From positions 9,522,485 through 9,586,484 of the forward strand of contig NC_041002.1 in assembly GCF_004193775.1 (NCBI RefSeq): a stretch of DNA of 64,000 bases, written 5' to 3'. Shown one piece after another: positions 20,634 to 31,333 of the stretch. The position numbers and the translations under genes were made by a program. Position 1 is the first letter of the stretch; each line of letters opens with the position of its first letter. This DNA comes from Glycine soja. Its lineage: Eukaryota > Streptophyta > Magnoliopsida > Fabales > Fabaceae. Below the pieces are notes generated by a model, which saw nothing but the letters and a program-made list of their open reading frames with translations, made no database searches and was not told the DNA's origin.

Positions 20634-23600
20634 TTATTTTGATAAGTCACTAACATCTATTAGTCCTAACTCTCTTCTAATGTTATAGAAGGTATCTTTA
20701 CTTAGTGGTTTTGTAAAGATGTCTGCAAGTTGATTTTTAGTATCAATAAACTCTAAAACAACATCACCTTTTAAAACATGATCTCGAATAAAATGATGTC
20801 TAATTTCTATATGCTTAGTTCTAAAGTGAAGAACTGGATTTTTAGATATGTTTATGGCACTTGTGTTGTCACATTTTATGGGAATGTGATCTAATACTAT
20901 TCCATAGTCAGATAGTTGTTGCTTCATCCACAAAATCTGTGCACAACAACTACCAGTAGAAATGTATTCTGTTTTTGCTGTGGATAATGCAACACTATTT
21001 TGTTTCTTGCTATTCCAAGAAACAAGTGCAGACCCTATGAATTGACATGTACCACTAGTACTTTTCCTATCTGTTTTTTATCCAGCAAAATCTGAATCTG
21101 AGTATCCTACTAGGTTGCATAAAGAATTCTTAGGGTACCATAATCCTAAACTAACTGTTCCTAATAGATATCTTATGATTCTTTTTACTGCCATTAAATG
21201 TGAAAACTTTGGATCTGATTGAAATCTTGCACATATGCATACACTAAACATAATATCTAGCCTACTTGCAGATAAGTAAAGTAGAGATCCAATCAGACCT
21301 CTATATTGCATTGGATCAACAGGTTGACCGGATTCATCTTTGTCAAGATAACAACTTGTATTCATAGGAGTAGCCAAGTGTTTTGAGTTTTCCATTCCAA
21401 ATCTCTTAATGAGTTCTTTGCAATACTTTGTTTGATTGACAAAGATCCCATCATTTGTTTGTTTGATTTCTAGTCCAAGAAAGTAATTTAACTCACCCAT
21501 CATGGACATTTCAAACTCACTTTGCATATCAATAGAAAACTCCTTGCACAAAGATTCATTAGTAGATCCAAAAATTATATCATCAACATAAATTTGTACC
21601 AACAAGATATCGTTATCCTTCTTTTTTATGAATAATGTGGTATCTACCTTCCCTCTATTAAAATTCTTTTTTAATAGGAATTTACTTAATCTTTCATACC
21701 AAGCCCTAGGTGCTTCTTTTAAGCCATAAAGTGTCTTCTTTAATCTATAGGCATGGTCTAGTTTTTGTGACTCTTTAAACCCAGGAGGTTGTTCCACATA
21801 TACCTCCTCCTGAATTAGACCATTTAAGAAAGCACTCTTGACATCCATTTGATATAATTTAAAATTCATAACGGATGCATATGCTAATAACATCCTAATG
21901 GCTTCTAATCTAGCTACAGGTGCAAAAGTTTCTTCATAGTCTATACCTTCTTCTTGGTTATATCCTTTTGCTACAAGTCTAGCTTTATTTCTAATTACTA
22001 TACCATTTTCATCCAATTTATTTCTAAATACCCACTTAGTTCCTATGATTGGATAATCTGAAGGTTTTTCTACTAATTCCCATACATCATTTCTTTCAAA
22101 TTGATTTAATTCTTCTTGCATAGCTACTATCCAATGGTCATCTATAATAGCTTCTTTAAAGTTTTTAGGTTCTATTAATGAAACAAATGCCATATTATTG
22201 CATAAATCTTTAAGAGAGTGTCTAGTTGTTACCCCTTTTGAGATATCACCGATGATGTTGTCAAGAGGATGATTTCTTGAAGTTTTCCATTCTTTGGGAA
22301 GATCATCGTTTTCTTGTGCTGTGTCATCTTGATCATTCTTGTCTTCATCATCTCTCTTTCTTTTCAGATTTCTTTCTTCATTTTGAGTATCTTCCAAAGT
22401 ATCTGCAATATCATCAACAAACTCCTTTCTCGAGGAGGTGATATTAGTTTCACCAAAAGTAACATGTATTGATTCCTCAATTTTCATGGTTCTTTTGTTG
22501 TATATTCTAAATGCTTTACTATGTAAGGAATACCCAAGGAAGATACCTTCATCTGCCTTGGCATCAAACTTTCCTAGGCTTTCTTTACCATTGTTTAGAA
22601 CAAAACATTTACATCCAAAAACATGTAAATGAGCAATATTTGGTTTTCTATTATTAAAAAGTTCATATGGGGTTTTCTTAAGAATGGGTATGATTAAGGC
22701 TCTGTTCATAATATAACATGCGGTGTTAACCGCTTCTGCCCAAAAGTATTTTGGAAGTGGTGTGTCATTTAAAAGAGTTCTAGCAATTTCTTCCAGGGCT
22801 TTAGTTTTCCTTTCTACTACTCCATTTTGTTGGGGTGTCCTAGGGGTAGAAAAGTTGTGTTCTATTCCATATTCATCACAAAACATTTCAAAATCATTGT
22901 TTTTCAAATTCACCTCCATGATCACTTCTGATGGAGATAATTTTGAGATTCTTTTTGTTTTGAATGACTTTGGCAAGTCTTCTAAATGCATGAAATTCAT
23001 CATTTTTATGAGTAAGAAATAAAGTCCAAGTATACCTAGAATAGTCATCAACAATTACTAATGCATAGTAACTTCCGCCAAAACTCATGACCCTAGATGA
23101 TCCAAACAAATCCATGTGTAATAATTGCAATGGTTGAGTGGTGGAAACAATATTTTTAGATTTAAAAGATACTTTTGTTTGTTTACCTTTTTGGCATGCA
23201 TCACATAACTTATCTTTTTCAAATTTTAATTTTGGCAAACCAATAACTAGATCTTTTGAAATTAGTCTATTTAGATGATCCATGTTAATATGAGCAATTC
23301 TTTTATGCCATAACCATGGATCACAATCTTTACTTAAAAAACATCTATCATTTTCAGATTTTTGTTTTAGATCAATCATGTAAACATTATTTTCTCTAAA
23401 ACTTATATGTTCAATATCTTTGTCATGCTCATGTTTAATAACACATTTTTCAGAATCAAAAGATACTTTATATCCTTTATCACATAATTGACTAACACTT
23501 AATAAACTATGCTTCAAACCTTCTACAAGCAACACATTTTCAATAGGAGTAGAAGAACTCGTACCTATTTTATCGACTCCAATAATTTTGCCCTTGTTGT

Positions 23601-23838
23601 TGTCGCCGTATGTAACATGTCCACTATTCTTGGGGGAAATAGTTGTGAATTTGGATACATCATCCGTCATGTGCTTGGAACATCCACTGTCTATGTACCA
23701 TTTCTTCCTTACTGAATCTTCTTTGTTATTATCATCAGATTTTGTCATGAGACACAAGTTGACATGGTCTTCATCATGATCTTGGAATAACCTATTCCTG
23801 AAAATACTTTTGAAAAACAAAGAATCTAAAGAGGCCAT
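20634..23838 (-). pseudogene. pol: C1 pol: protease, integrase, reverse transcriptase, RNase H
   Basis: This encodes the enzymes for processing, integration and reverse transcription. From 23838: a short leader, the retroviral-type protease start (YIDSGCSKHMT), a pre-integrase zinc region ([17 protein letters not shown]), integrase core residues D (LLHMDLFG) and D (IRSDHGGEF), and E (NGVVERK). A one-base gain in an A run near 22905 shifts the frame between the second D and the E. The RT follows with [29 protein letters not shown], the catalytic YVDDIIFGS and the tail RLDIMF. RNase H continues past a stop at 21078 to 20634. Only one frameshift and one stop were found, unusually few for this window. 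Compared with complete Sire elements it lacks the whole gag domain. Confidence 0.92.
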
Positions 23839-23874
23839 TAATCTTGAAGTTGTTAAACTATCTACAAGAAACCT

Positions 23875-23886
23875 GCTCTGATACCA
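23875..23886 (-). other. C1 primer-binding site (initiator Met tRNA)
   Basis: On the minus strand TGGTATCAGAGC, two bases after the 5' LTR end; an exact match to the site used by most plant copia elements. Confidence 0.9.
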
Positions 23887-24209
23887 CTTGTTGGATCAAG
23901 TGGCCTCAAAATAATTAAGAAGGGGGATTGAATTAATTATTCCTAAACCTTTACTAATTAAAAAATTACTCTTCTAAGGCTTTTACTAAATTGTTAAGAG
24001 AATAAAGAGTAGAAGAGAAACTTAATAGAAAGTAAAAACGAAAATTAAATGCACATCGGAAAGTAAAAGAGTAGGGAAGAAGGAGACAAACACACAAGAG
24101 TTTTTATACTGGTTCGGCAACAACCCATGCCTACATCCAGTCCCCAAGCCACTTGCGGTCCTTGAGATATCTTTCAACCTTGATAAAATCCTTTTACAAG
24201 CAAAGATCC

Positions 24210-24365
24210 ACAAGGGATGTACCCTCCCTTGTTCTCTTTGAACCTAATGGATGTACCCTCCGCTAGAACTGATCCACAAGAGATGTACCCTCTCTTGTTC
24301 TCAGTCAAACCCAAGTAGATGTACCCTCTACTTGTACCACAAAGGATGTACTCTCCAATGTGTTA
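24210..24365. repeat. Hairpin array, C1 5' LTR
   Basis: The same five-unit arrangement as at 17842-18000, with ATGTACCCT loops and inverted 7-base arms; units 1, 3 and 4 keep perfect stems. The last unit has a mutated loop (ATGTACTCT). Confidence 0.88.
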
Positions 24366-24827
24366 AGAAAAAGATCTCAGGCTGTTAAACCTTTGATACT
24401 TTGGGAATGGGGATACAAAAGAATTCTCAGGCGGTTAGTCCTTTAAACACTTTTGTATTAGGGAAAGGGAAGAATCAAAAGAATTCTCTGACTGTGTCAT
24501 TTTGAATTCTTTGACAAGGGAGAAGGGAGACACAAAAGAATTCAGGCGGTTAGTCCTTTGTTCTTTTGGAAAAGGGAGAAGAGAGACACAAAAAGAATTC
24601 AGGCGGTTAGTCCTTGGCGAATTTTTTTTGGCAAAGGGAGAAGAGAATGAAAAGATGAATAGCAGAAGTTTTCAAGGTTTAGAATACCAGAAAACTTTAG
24701 AAAGCTTTTGGTACAAAGAAGAAGAAGAAGTTCAAAGAGATTCAAGGCTTGTAAAGGATTGTAAGAGATTGATTGGAAAAGTATTCAAGATTGGATGAAT
24801 GAATGAAAATGCAAAACAAAGCTTTGC

Positions 24828-24834
24828 TTTTATA
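24828..24834 (-). promoter_or_regulatory. TATA box in C1 5' LTR
   Basis: TATAAAA on the minus strand, about 780 bases into the LTR in element sense. Transcription would start shortly after and include both tandem arrays. Confidence 0.72.
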
Positions 24835-24964
24835 GACTCTTCATGTCTGGTCAAGAAGACCATTTAGAAGAGTTATAACTTTTAGAAAAACTTAAAACCA
24901 ATTTGAAAAAGTCAAAAACCTTTTGAATAGTTATATCTTTTGATTTATTCAGAAACAATCACTG

Positions 24965-25201
24965 GTAATCGATTACCAAATCAGTGTAATCGATTACACA
25001 AGGCTTTTATGTGAAAGGATGTGACTCTTCACATTTGAATTTGAATTTCAACGTTCAAAGGCACTGGTAATCGATTACCAAAACATTGTAATCGATTACA
25101 ACTTTTTGAAATTAATTGGAACGTTGTAAATTCAATTTGAAAACTTTTTCAAAACAATTTTGCTACTGGTAATCGATTGCAACAATCTGGTAATCGATTA
25201 C
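24965..25201. repeat. Phased palindrome pairs, C1 5' LTR
   Basis: GTAATCGATTAC at 24965 and 24986, at 25067 and 25088, and (with single changes) at 25169 and 25190. The distance within each pair is 21 bases. Confidence 0.92.
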
Positions 25202-25611
25202 GAGAGAGTAAAAACTCTTTGGTAAACATGTTTTGAGAAAAATCATGTCCTACTCAATTTTTGAGAAAAAAACTTTTCATACTTATCTTGATTAAGCCTT
25301 TTCTTGATTCTTGAATCTTGAGTCTTGAATCTTGATCTTGATTCTTAAGATATTGAACCTTGAAGCTTGATTCTTGACTCTTAACTTTCTTCTTGAGTCT
25401 TGAATTGTTCTTGATTCTTATCTTGAACTCTTGAATTGTTCTTGATTCACTTGAGTTGTTCTTTGATTGATCTTTGAGTCACTTGAGTTGTTCTTTCATT
25501 GATCTTTGAGCTTTTTGTCATCACCTTTGTCATCATCTTTTGTTATCATCATTGTTATCATCAAAACACCTTTGAATCACCTTTGATTCACCATGAAGCT
25601 TTGCTTCTACA

Positions 25612-25616
25612 TGGAA
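25612..25616. repeat. Target-site duplication of C1 (right)
   Basis: TGGAA, identical to 18530-18534. Confidence 0.93.
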
Positions 25617-26216
25617 GAGTTACATCTTTTGATTTTTTTTCAAAACTTATCACTGTTAATCGATTACCAAATCATTGTAATCGATTACACAAAGCATTTT
25701 TGTGAAATGATGTGACTCTTCACATTTGAATTTGAATTTCAACGTTCAAACACACTGGTAATCGATTACCAATATATTGTAACCGATTACACCATTTTGA
25801 AATTGATTGGAACGTTGTAAATTCAGTTAAAAGCTTTTTGAAAACAAAACTTGCCACTGGTAATCAATTACAATAAACTGGTAATCGATTACCAGAGAGT
25901 AAAAACTCTTTGGTAAAAGCTTTTGTGAAAACTTCATGTGTTACTCAATGTTTTGAAAAATGTTTTTGTACTTATCTTGATTGAGCCTTTTCTTGATTCT
26001 TGAATCTTGAGTCTTTAATCTTGATCTTGATTATTCTTGATTCTTGAAAACTTGAAACTTGAAACTTCTCTTGAATCTTTCTCTTGATTCTTGAATTGTT
26101 CTTGACTCAATCTTGAAATCATTCTCATGGGCTTTTTGTCATCATCTTTGTTATCATCAAAACACCTTGAATCAATCTTGATTCATCATCATGAAGCAAT
26201 GAAGCTTGCTTCTACA
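25617..26216 (-). repeat. C2 3' LTR, second part
   Basis: Continuation of 17519-18534, ending GCTTGCTTCTACA. It contains palindrome pairs at about 25656/25677, 25758/25779 and 25860/25881, again 21 bases apart. A (TTGATTC)-rich low-complexity stretch lies at 25970-26120. Confidence 0.9.
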
Positions 26217-26217
26217 A

Positions 26218-26231
26218 TCTCTCCCTTTTTG
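26218..26231 (-). other. C2 polypurine tract
   Basis: On the minus strand AAAAAGGGAGAGA directly before the 3' LTR. Confidence 0.78.
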
Positions 26232-26675
26232 ATGATGACAACCCTGAAATCAAGAAACACATACACACACTTTTTCCTAGTCGATATCTCACTTAATTCT
26301 CCATATTCTCCCCCTTTGTTTTTGAGTTTATGCTTCACTTGAAATTAAGTTAATTACTTATGTGCGTTCTTGATTTAGTCCCTATTTCTCTCCCCCTTTG
26401 GCATCAACAAAAAGCCAAAGTGCGTAACAAGTAAAAAACATACATACACTACTAATCATTCACAAGACATTCATTAAAGAATATAAACCAATCATGAAGC
26501 AAGAAACATGAATAGATCAAATATATAAAAACCACATAGTCATATAGCATAATTCATAATTGTTCAATCATACCATGCAAATAAAAGAAATACTAAATTG
26601 TTCAAATATCATAATAATATAGCCAAATACACGACTAGAAATCAAAGTACTAATAATATTAAACATAATAGAAAA

Positions 26676-27788
26676 CTAAGATGATGGTGGTGGTGGTGGT
26701 GGTAGATCAAAGCTTGTACAGATGTAAGAGACATCTTTTTCGACCTTGGTGATTCTTGACTCCATTTCATTGAATCGCATGTCCACTTGTAACTCCAAAG
26801 TATCAAACCTTTCACCAACGAAGGTTTGAAGACCATCGAACCTATCCAAAATCTTTTGAAGAAGAGAGGAATCTTCTCCACCATGTAAATGTCCTTCTTC
26901 ATCAATGGGTCGAGCACCCTTTTTCACCCAAGAGCCATCATGCTCTTTTTGATAACCAAAGGATGCAATTATAGTAGTGCCTATTAGAAAGGATCTCTTG
27001 ATTGGAACATAAGGTTCAAAATCAAGAGGGATGTTGAAGTGTTGAAGGAAGAGGGTGATTAGGTGTGGATATGGCAATGGAGCATTTAATCACAAAGTCT
27101 TATGCATGCGATATCGAACTAAGTGTGCCCAATCAATTTATCGGCCTTTATGAAAAGCCCACATAACAATAAGATCTTCTTCAGAAACCTGTGCAAGGTT
27201 TGAGGATCTTGGAAGCAAGATACGAACAATGAGGTAATGAAGGATGCGGCTTTCAAAAGCCAATGAACCGGCAAGAAGCCTTCCGGTCATATCCGCTTGG
27301 TTGGTGCAAACCAACCGGCAAGTATCATGCATAGAGAATTCATATTTCCAATCATCAATCAGTGTACCTTCAAATGGTACACCTTCATTGGATAATTGGG
27401 TTAAATCATAGAATAGGGATTGGTCAATGACCATTTTAATCCCATAAACTTCATAAATTAAAGTGCCTTCTTGGATTTCTAGGTTTGAATAGAAGGCTTT
27501 AACTAAATCAGAGTAAACAAGTAATTTTAAGGACATCAAAGGAATAAGATTGGAGTTTTCAAATGCCTAAAAGCATTCAAAACTCTCATTTGAAAAGAAA
27601 TCCACATCAATGAATTTTGGATCAATAATGGAATGAGAAGAGAAGAGATTTGTGTACCATATCCGCTGTTCTTCAGATGAAAACAATGAGGTAGAGTGAA
27701 TAGAGGAAAGATTCAGTGTTTCCTCAGTCTCAGAATGTCGTTGACTCTGACTCGAAGAACCCTTTCGCTTCTTTGATGGTTCTTCCAT
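26676..27788 (-). pseudogene. Extra ORF of C2, 'putative plant transposon protein'-like
   Basis: The ATG at 27788 opens one reading frame of about 370 codons interrupted by three stops (near 27567, 27138 and 27090) without any frameshift. The N-terminus is basic and Ser-rich (MEEPSKKRKGSSSQSQ). The middle holds LVKAFYSNLEIQEGTLIYEV, IDQSLFYDLTQLS.EGVPFEG, a MTGRLLAGSLAF stretch and LPYPHLITLFLQHFNIPL, a layout I associate with the plant 'putative plant transposon protein' domain of legume and grass genomes. The C-terminus is a likely coiled coil (LLQKILDRFDGLQTFVGERF onward), then DLPPPPPPSS. It is not gag, pol or a recognised env. C3 carries the same ORF and G3 a distant relative. The function is unknown; nuclear location is suggested only by the basic start. 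Confidence 0.72.
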
Positions 27789-27966
27789 TAGAAGGGATTA
27801 TTTGAAATTTCAATCGATTCAAATGAAAGAGAATGAAAAAAGATGAAGTTTGGGCTTTGTGGGGAGTGATTTGGACAAGAAATGAGTGAGATATGACAGA
27901 AGGAAGAATTGGGAACGAGGGTTTTTGAAAAAATGAGAAGTTGCAGATTTCTGATTTTGAATTTTG

Positions 27967-27974
27967 AATATATA
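27967..27974 (-). promoter_or_regulatory. TATA box of a possible internal promoter, C2
   Basis: TATATATT on the minus strand, about 180 bases before the ATG of the extra ORF and 17 bases after the nearest palindrome. C3 has TATAAATT at the equivalent place, and both share ACGCGTCCCTG between palindrome and TATA box. Confidence 0.6.
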
Positions 27975-27990
27975 GGGGCAGGGACGCGTT

Positions 27991-28072
27991 GTAATCGATT
28001 ACAATATTTGGTAATCGATTACACCCTTCTTAACTGCCTGTAATCGATTACACTATTGTTGTAATCGATTAC
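27991..28072. promoter_or_regulatory. GTAATCGATTAC palindrome cluster upstream of the extra ORF, C2
   Basis: Four perfect copies start at 27991, 28011, 28040 and 28061 (within-pair distances 20 and 21). These are the same paired palindromes that lie upstream of the LTR TATA box, here repeated inside the element. Confidence 0.85.
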
Positions 28073-28590
28073 CAGAGAGCATTTCAGCCAAAACTAAATG
28101 CTGAATGACTTTTAAGGGAAAAAGGATTTGAATGAATATCAAAGTACCTTCTTAAAGAAAATATATATAACATTGAATTTAAAAAAAAAAAAACTTTATG
28201 AAAGAACCTTAATCAAGTAATTCACATATCATATTCAAAATCATGCATAATTATTTAAAGGAAACATATATATATATATATATAATTATATCACAATAAT
28301 CAACACAAATATTGAAGAATAAAGATCATAGATATTATCAAAAATATTTAAAGGAGACTTCATGCTTTGAGAAATAAAATTAACTCAATCAAGAACATAT
28401 AAACACATACTCACAATTTCAATTAATCAAGACAAACAAATAAAATTTTGTTAGTCATCATAATCGAAATTAATTGAAAGGAAAATTTCAATCAAAATAA
28501 AATTTTAAAAAGAATGGTTTTGATGTTACCTTTTTCATGATTAAAGCATCTAGTTCTTCAAAGATGGAAGTCATATTTTTTACTTTTTGC
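28073..28590. other. C2 spacer between gag and extra ORF
   Basis: An A/T-rich stretch, with a short TA run at 28267-28283, without coding sequence. In a complete copia element pol would lie here. Confidence 0.6.
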
Positions 28591-29675
28591 TTAATCTTCT
28601 TGAGAGATGTTCTCATCACTTTCATAGTCCTTGGTTAGAAGGTTGATTTCCTTTTCTGAACCATCAGATGAATCATTGTCATCCCATGCAATGTAGGCCT
28701 TCTTGGTCCTTCTTTCATCATACATTTTCTTATCACTTTTCTCAGGCCATTCTTCATTTGAAGGACAATAGCTTTGACGTGACCAAGTTGGTTGCACTTG
28801 TAACATCTAAGAACTTGAGAGTCTTCTTCTATTGTTGAAATTCTGACGCCTCTCAATTCTTCTTTTCTTGAGACAAATTTTTGAAACTTCTTCACAAAGA
28901 GTGAGAAGTCTTCTTCATCATCTGAATCTTCTTCTTCATTTGTTTCTTGCATTGATGATGAGGCTTTAAGGGCTATACTTCTCTTATTTTTTTCGGTTTC
29001 TTCATTTTGATTAAGACGTTGGAGTTCCATCTCATGTTCCTGCAATTTTCCAAATAAAGTAGCAAGAGACATAGAAGAGAGATCTTTACTTTCAAAAATA
29101 TCAGTTACCTTGGGCTGCCATTCCCTACTTAAGCATCTTAAAACTTTATTAATCAAATCTTCATTAGGAAAGATTTTGCCTAAAGAGGCAAGATGGTTAA
29201 TTATATGTGTAAATCTTTTCTGCATGCTATGGATGTTTTCATTAGGGTTCATCCTAAACAATTCATACTCATGTGTAAGGGTATTGACGCTAGATCTTTT
29301 TACATCAGTGGTTCCTTCATGTGTAAGTTGGAGAGTATCCCACATCTCCTTGGCATTTGTGCAGTTTGACACTCTAAAATACTCATCTATTCCTAGGGCT
29401 GAAGTAATAATGTTTTTGGCTTTAAGATCATACTGGATTCTTCTTCTATCTTCTTCTATCCACTTATCTCTAGGTTTTTATGTTGTGGTACTAGTGCTTA
29501 CATCTACTACAGTAGGTATGTAAGGTCCTATTTCTATTGTTTCCCAAATGTTTAAATCTATGGCTTCAATGAAAATCTGCAAACGGGTTTTCCAATAGTG
29601 GTAACCCTCACCACTGAAGATAGGTGGTCTATGAATGGAATTTCCTTCAGGAAACAAAGAATTTGAAGAGGCCAT
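28591..29675 (-). pseudogene. gag: C2 gag
   Basis: Gag forms the cytoplasmic particle that packages element RNA. The ATG at 29675 gives MASSNSLFPEGNSIHRPP, then YHYWKTRLQIFIEAIDLNIW, the copia gag entry. The UBN2-type region follows (NAKEMWDTLQLTHEGT, RFTHIINHLASLG, LINKVLRCLSREWQPK), then a Ser/Glu/Asp-rich spacer and a zinc knuckle (CYKCNQLGHVK, last Cys in a shifted frame). It ends with an acidic tail (DNDSSDGSEKEINLL). A stop near 29479 and one frameshift near 28775 break it. No protease or other pol part follows; the next coding feature is the extra ORF. Confidence 0.9.
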
Positions 29676-29710
29676 GAATCTTGAAGTGGTTAAACTTCTA
29701 CAAGATACCT

Positions 29711-29722
29711 GCTCTAATACCA
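29711..29722 (-). other. C2 primer-binding site
   Basis: TGGTATTAGAGC on the minus strand; one mismatch to the initiator-Met site. Confidence 0.85.
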
Positions 29723-30045
29723 CTTGTTGGATCAAGTGGCCTTGAAATAATTAAGAAGGGGGGGTTGAATTAATTATTACTGAACCTTTACTAATTAAAA
29801 AATCTACCCCTCTTAGGCTTTTACTATAATGTTCATAAAGTAAAGAATAGAAATATAAACAACCAAAAGTAAAAGTGATAATTAAAGTGCACAACGGAAA
29901 TTAAAAGAGTAGGGAAGAAGAAGACAAACACACAAGAGTTTTATACTGGTTCGGCAACAACCTGTGCCTGCATCCAGTCCCCAAGCGACTTGCAGTCCTT
30001 GAGATTTCTTTTCAACCTTGTAAATTCCTTTACAAGCAAAGATCC

Positions 30046-30203
30046 ACAAGGGATGTATCCTCCCTTGTTCTCTTTGAACAACCTTGTGGATGTACCCTCC
30101 ACTAGAACTGATCCACAAGAGATGTACCCTCTCTTGTTCTCAGTCACAACAACCCAAGTAAATGTACCCTCTACTTGTACCACAAAGGATGTACCCTCCA
30201 ATG
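30046..30203. repeat. Hairpin array, C2 5' LTR
   Basis: Five units with the ATGTACCCT-type loop and inverted arms. Unit 1 has a changed loop (ATGTATCCT), and unit 2 has arm CTTGTGG against CCACTAG, one mispair. Confidence 0.86.
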
Positions 30204-30663
30204 TGTTAAGACAAAGTTCTCAGGCGGTTAGTCCTTTGAAACTTTGTGAATGGGGAAACAAAAGAATTCTCAGGCGGTTAGTCCTTTGAAATCTTTTGTT
30301 TATGGGAAAGGGAAGAATCAAAAGAATTCTCAGACTGTGTCATTTTGAATTCTTTGACAAGGGAGAAGGGAGACACAAAAGAATTCAGGCGGTTAGTCCT
30401 TTGTTCTTTTAGAAAAGGGAGAAGAGAGACACAAAAATAATTCAGGCGGTTAGTCCTTGGCGAATTCTTTTTGGCAAAGGGAGAAGGGAATGAAAAAGAT
30501 GAATAGAACACTTTTGTTTTCAAGGTTTGGAAAACCAGAAAACTTTAGAAAGCTTTTGGCAAAGGAAGAAGAAGAAGAAGAAATTCAAGAAGATGCTTAA
30601 AGAGATTCAAAGGTTGTAAAGGATTGTAATCGATGTATATAAAAATTCAAGTTAAGGTCTTAC

Positions 30664-30670
30664 TTTTATA
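30664..30670 (-). promoter_or_regulatory. TATA box in C2 5' LTR
   Basis: TATAAAA on the minus strand within 'gtctataaaagtaagac', between palindrome pairs (upstream) and tandem arrays (downstream). Confidence 0.68.
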
Positions 30671-31328
30671 GACTCTTCAAGTATGGTCAAGAAAACCATT
30701 AGAAGAGTTATAACCTTTAGAAAAACTTGAAAACCATTGGAAGAGTTACATCTTTTGATTTTTGTTCAAAACTTATCACTGGTAATCGATTACCAAATCA
30801 TTGTAATCGATTACACAAAACATTTTTGTGAAAGGATGTGACTCTTCACATTTGAATTTGAATTTCAACGTTCAAACACAGTGGTAATCGATTACCAATA
30901 TATTGTAATCGATTACACCATTTTGAAATTGATTGGAACGTTGTAAATTCAGTTGAAAGCTTTTTGAAAACAAAACTTGCCACTGGTAATTGATTACAGT
31001 AAACTGGTAATAGATTACCAAAGAGTATAAAATCTTTGGTAAAAGCTTTTGTGAAAACTTCATGTGCTACTCAATGTTTTGAAAAACTTTTTTGTACTTA
31101 TCTTGATTAAGCCTCTTCTTGATTCTTTAATCTTGATCTTGATTATTCTTGATTCTTGAAAACTTGAAACTTGAAACTTCTCTTGAATCTTTCTCTTGAT
31201 TCTTGAATTGTTCTTGACTCAATCTTGAATTCATTCTCATGGGCTTTTTGTCATCATCTTTGTTATCATCAAAACACCTTGAATCAATCTTGATTCATCA
31301 TCATGAAGTAATGAAACTTGCTTCTACA

Positions 31329-31333
31329 GGATA
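31329..31333. repeat. Target-site duplication of C2 (right)
   Basis: GGATA, identical to 17514-17518. It falls inside the last codons of the G2 chromodomain (YP). Confidence 0.93.

Larger units (their letters stand above)
18535..25611 (-). mobile_element. C1: Sire-type Ty1/copia element with pol but no gag
   Basis: A minus-strand element of 7077 bp with LTRs at 18535-20242 and 23889-25611, perfect TSD TGGAA, an exact 12-base initiator-Met primer-binding site (23875-23886) and a polypurine tract (20244-20257). Its interior encodes protease, integrase, reverse transcriptase and RNase H with little damage. However, the frame opens MASLDSLF and passes within about 45 codons to the protease, so gag is missing. 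The two LTRs are very similar, so it is among the youngest insertions here. It landed inside the LTR of C2, a related element. Confidence 0.93.
23889..25611 (-). repeat. C1 5' LTR
   Basis: 1723 bp, TGTTGGATCAAG to GCTTCTACA, flanked on the right by TGGAA. It contains the hairpin array (24210-24365), the 55-60 bp array (about 24370-24650), the TATA box (24834-24828) and palindrome pairs (24965-25201). Confidence 0.93.
17519..31328 (-). mobile_element. C2: non-autonomous Sire-type Ty1/copia element with gag and an extra ORF
   Basis: A minus-strand element with LTRs (left copy 17519-18534 plus 25617-26216, split by C1; right copy 29725-31328), perfect TSD GGATA, a primer-binding site (29711-29722) and a polypurine tract (26218-26231). 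Its own interior is only about 3.5 kb (26217-29724) and holds gag and a second ORF unrelated to pol. There is no protease, integrase, reverse transcriptase or RNase H. The same arrangement occurs in C3, so it is a family trait, not a one-off deletion. C1 sits in its 3' LTR. Confidence 0.92.
29725..31328 (-). repeat. C2 5' LTR
   Basis: 1604 bp, TGTTGGATCAAG to GCTTCTACA. It contains the hairpin array (30046 to about 30203), the 55-60 bp array (about 30222-30500), a TATA box (TATAAAA, 30670-30664) and palindrome pairs (30782/30803, then near 30884 and 30986), all in the order seen in C1. Confidence 0.92.

Noticed and set aside
22438..23022. Plus-strand open frames over C1 pol
   Set aside because: Antisense shadows of integrase and linker coding sequence.
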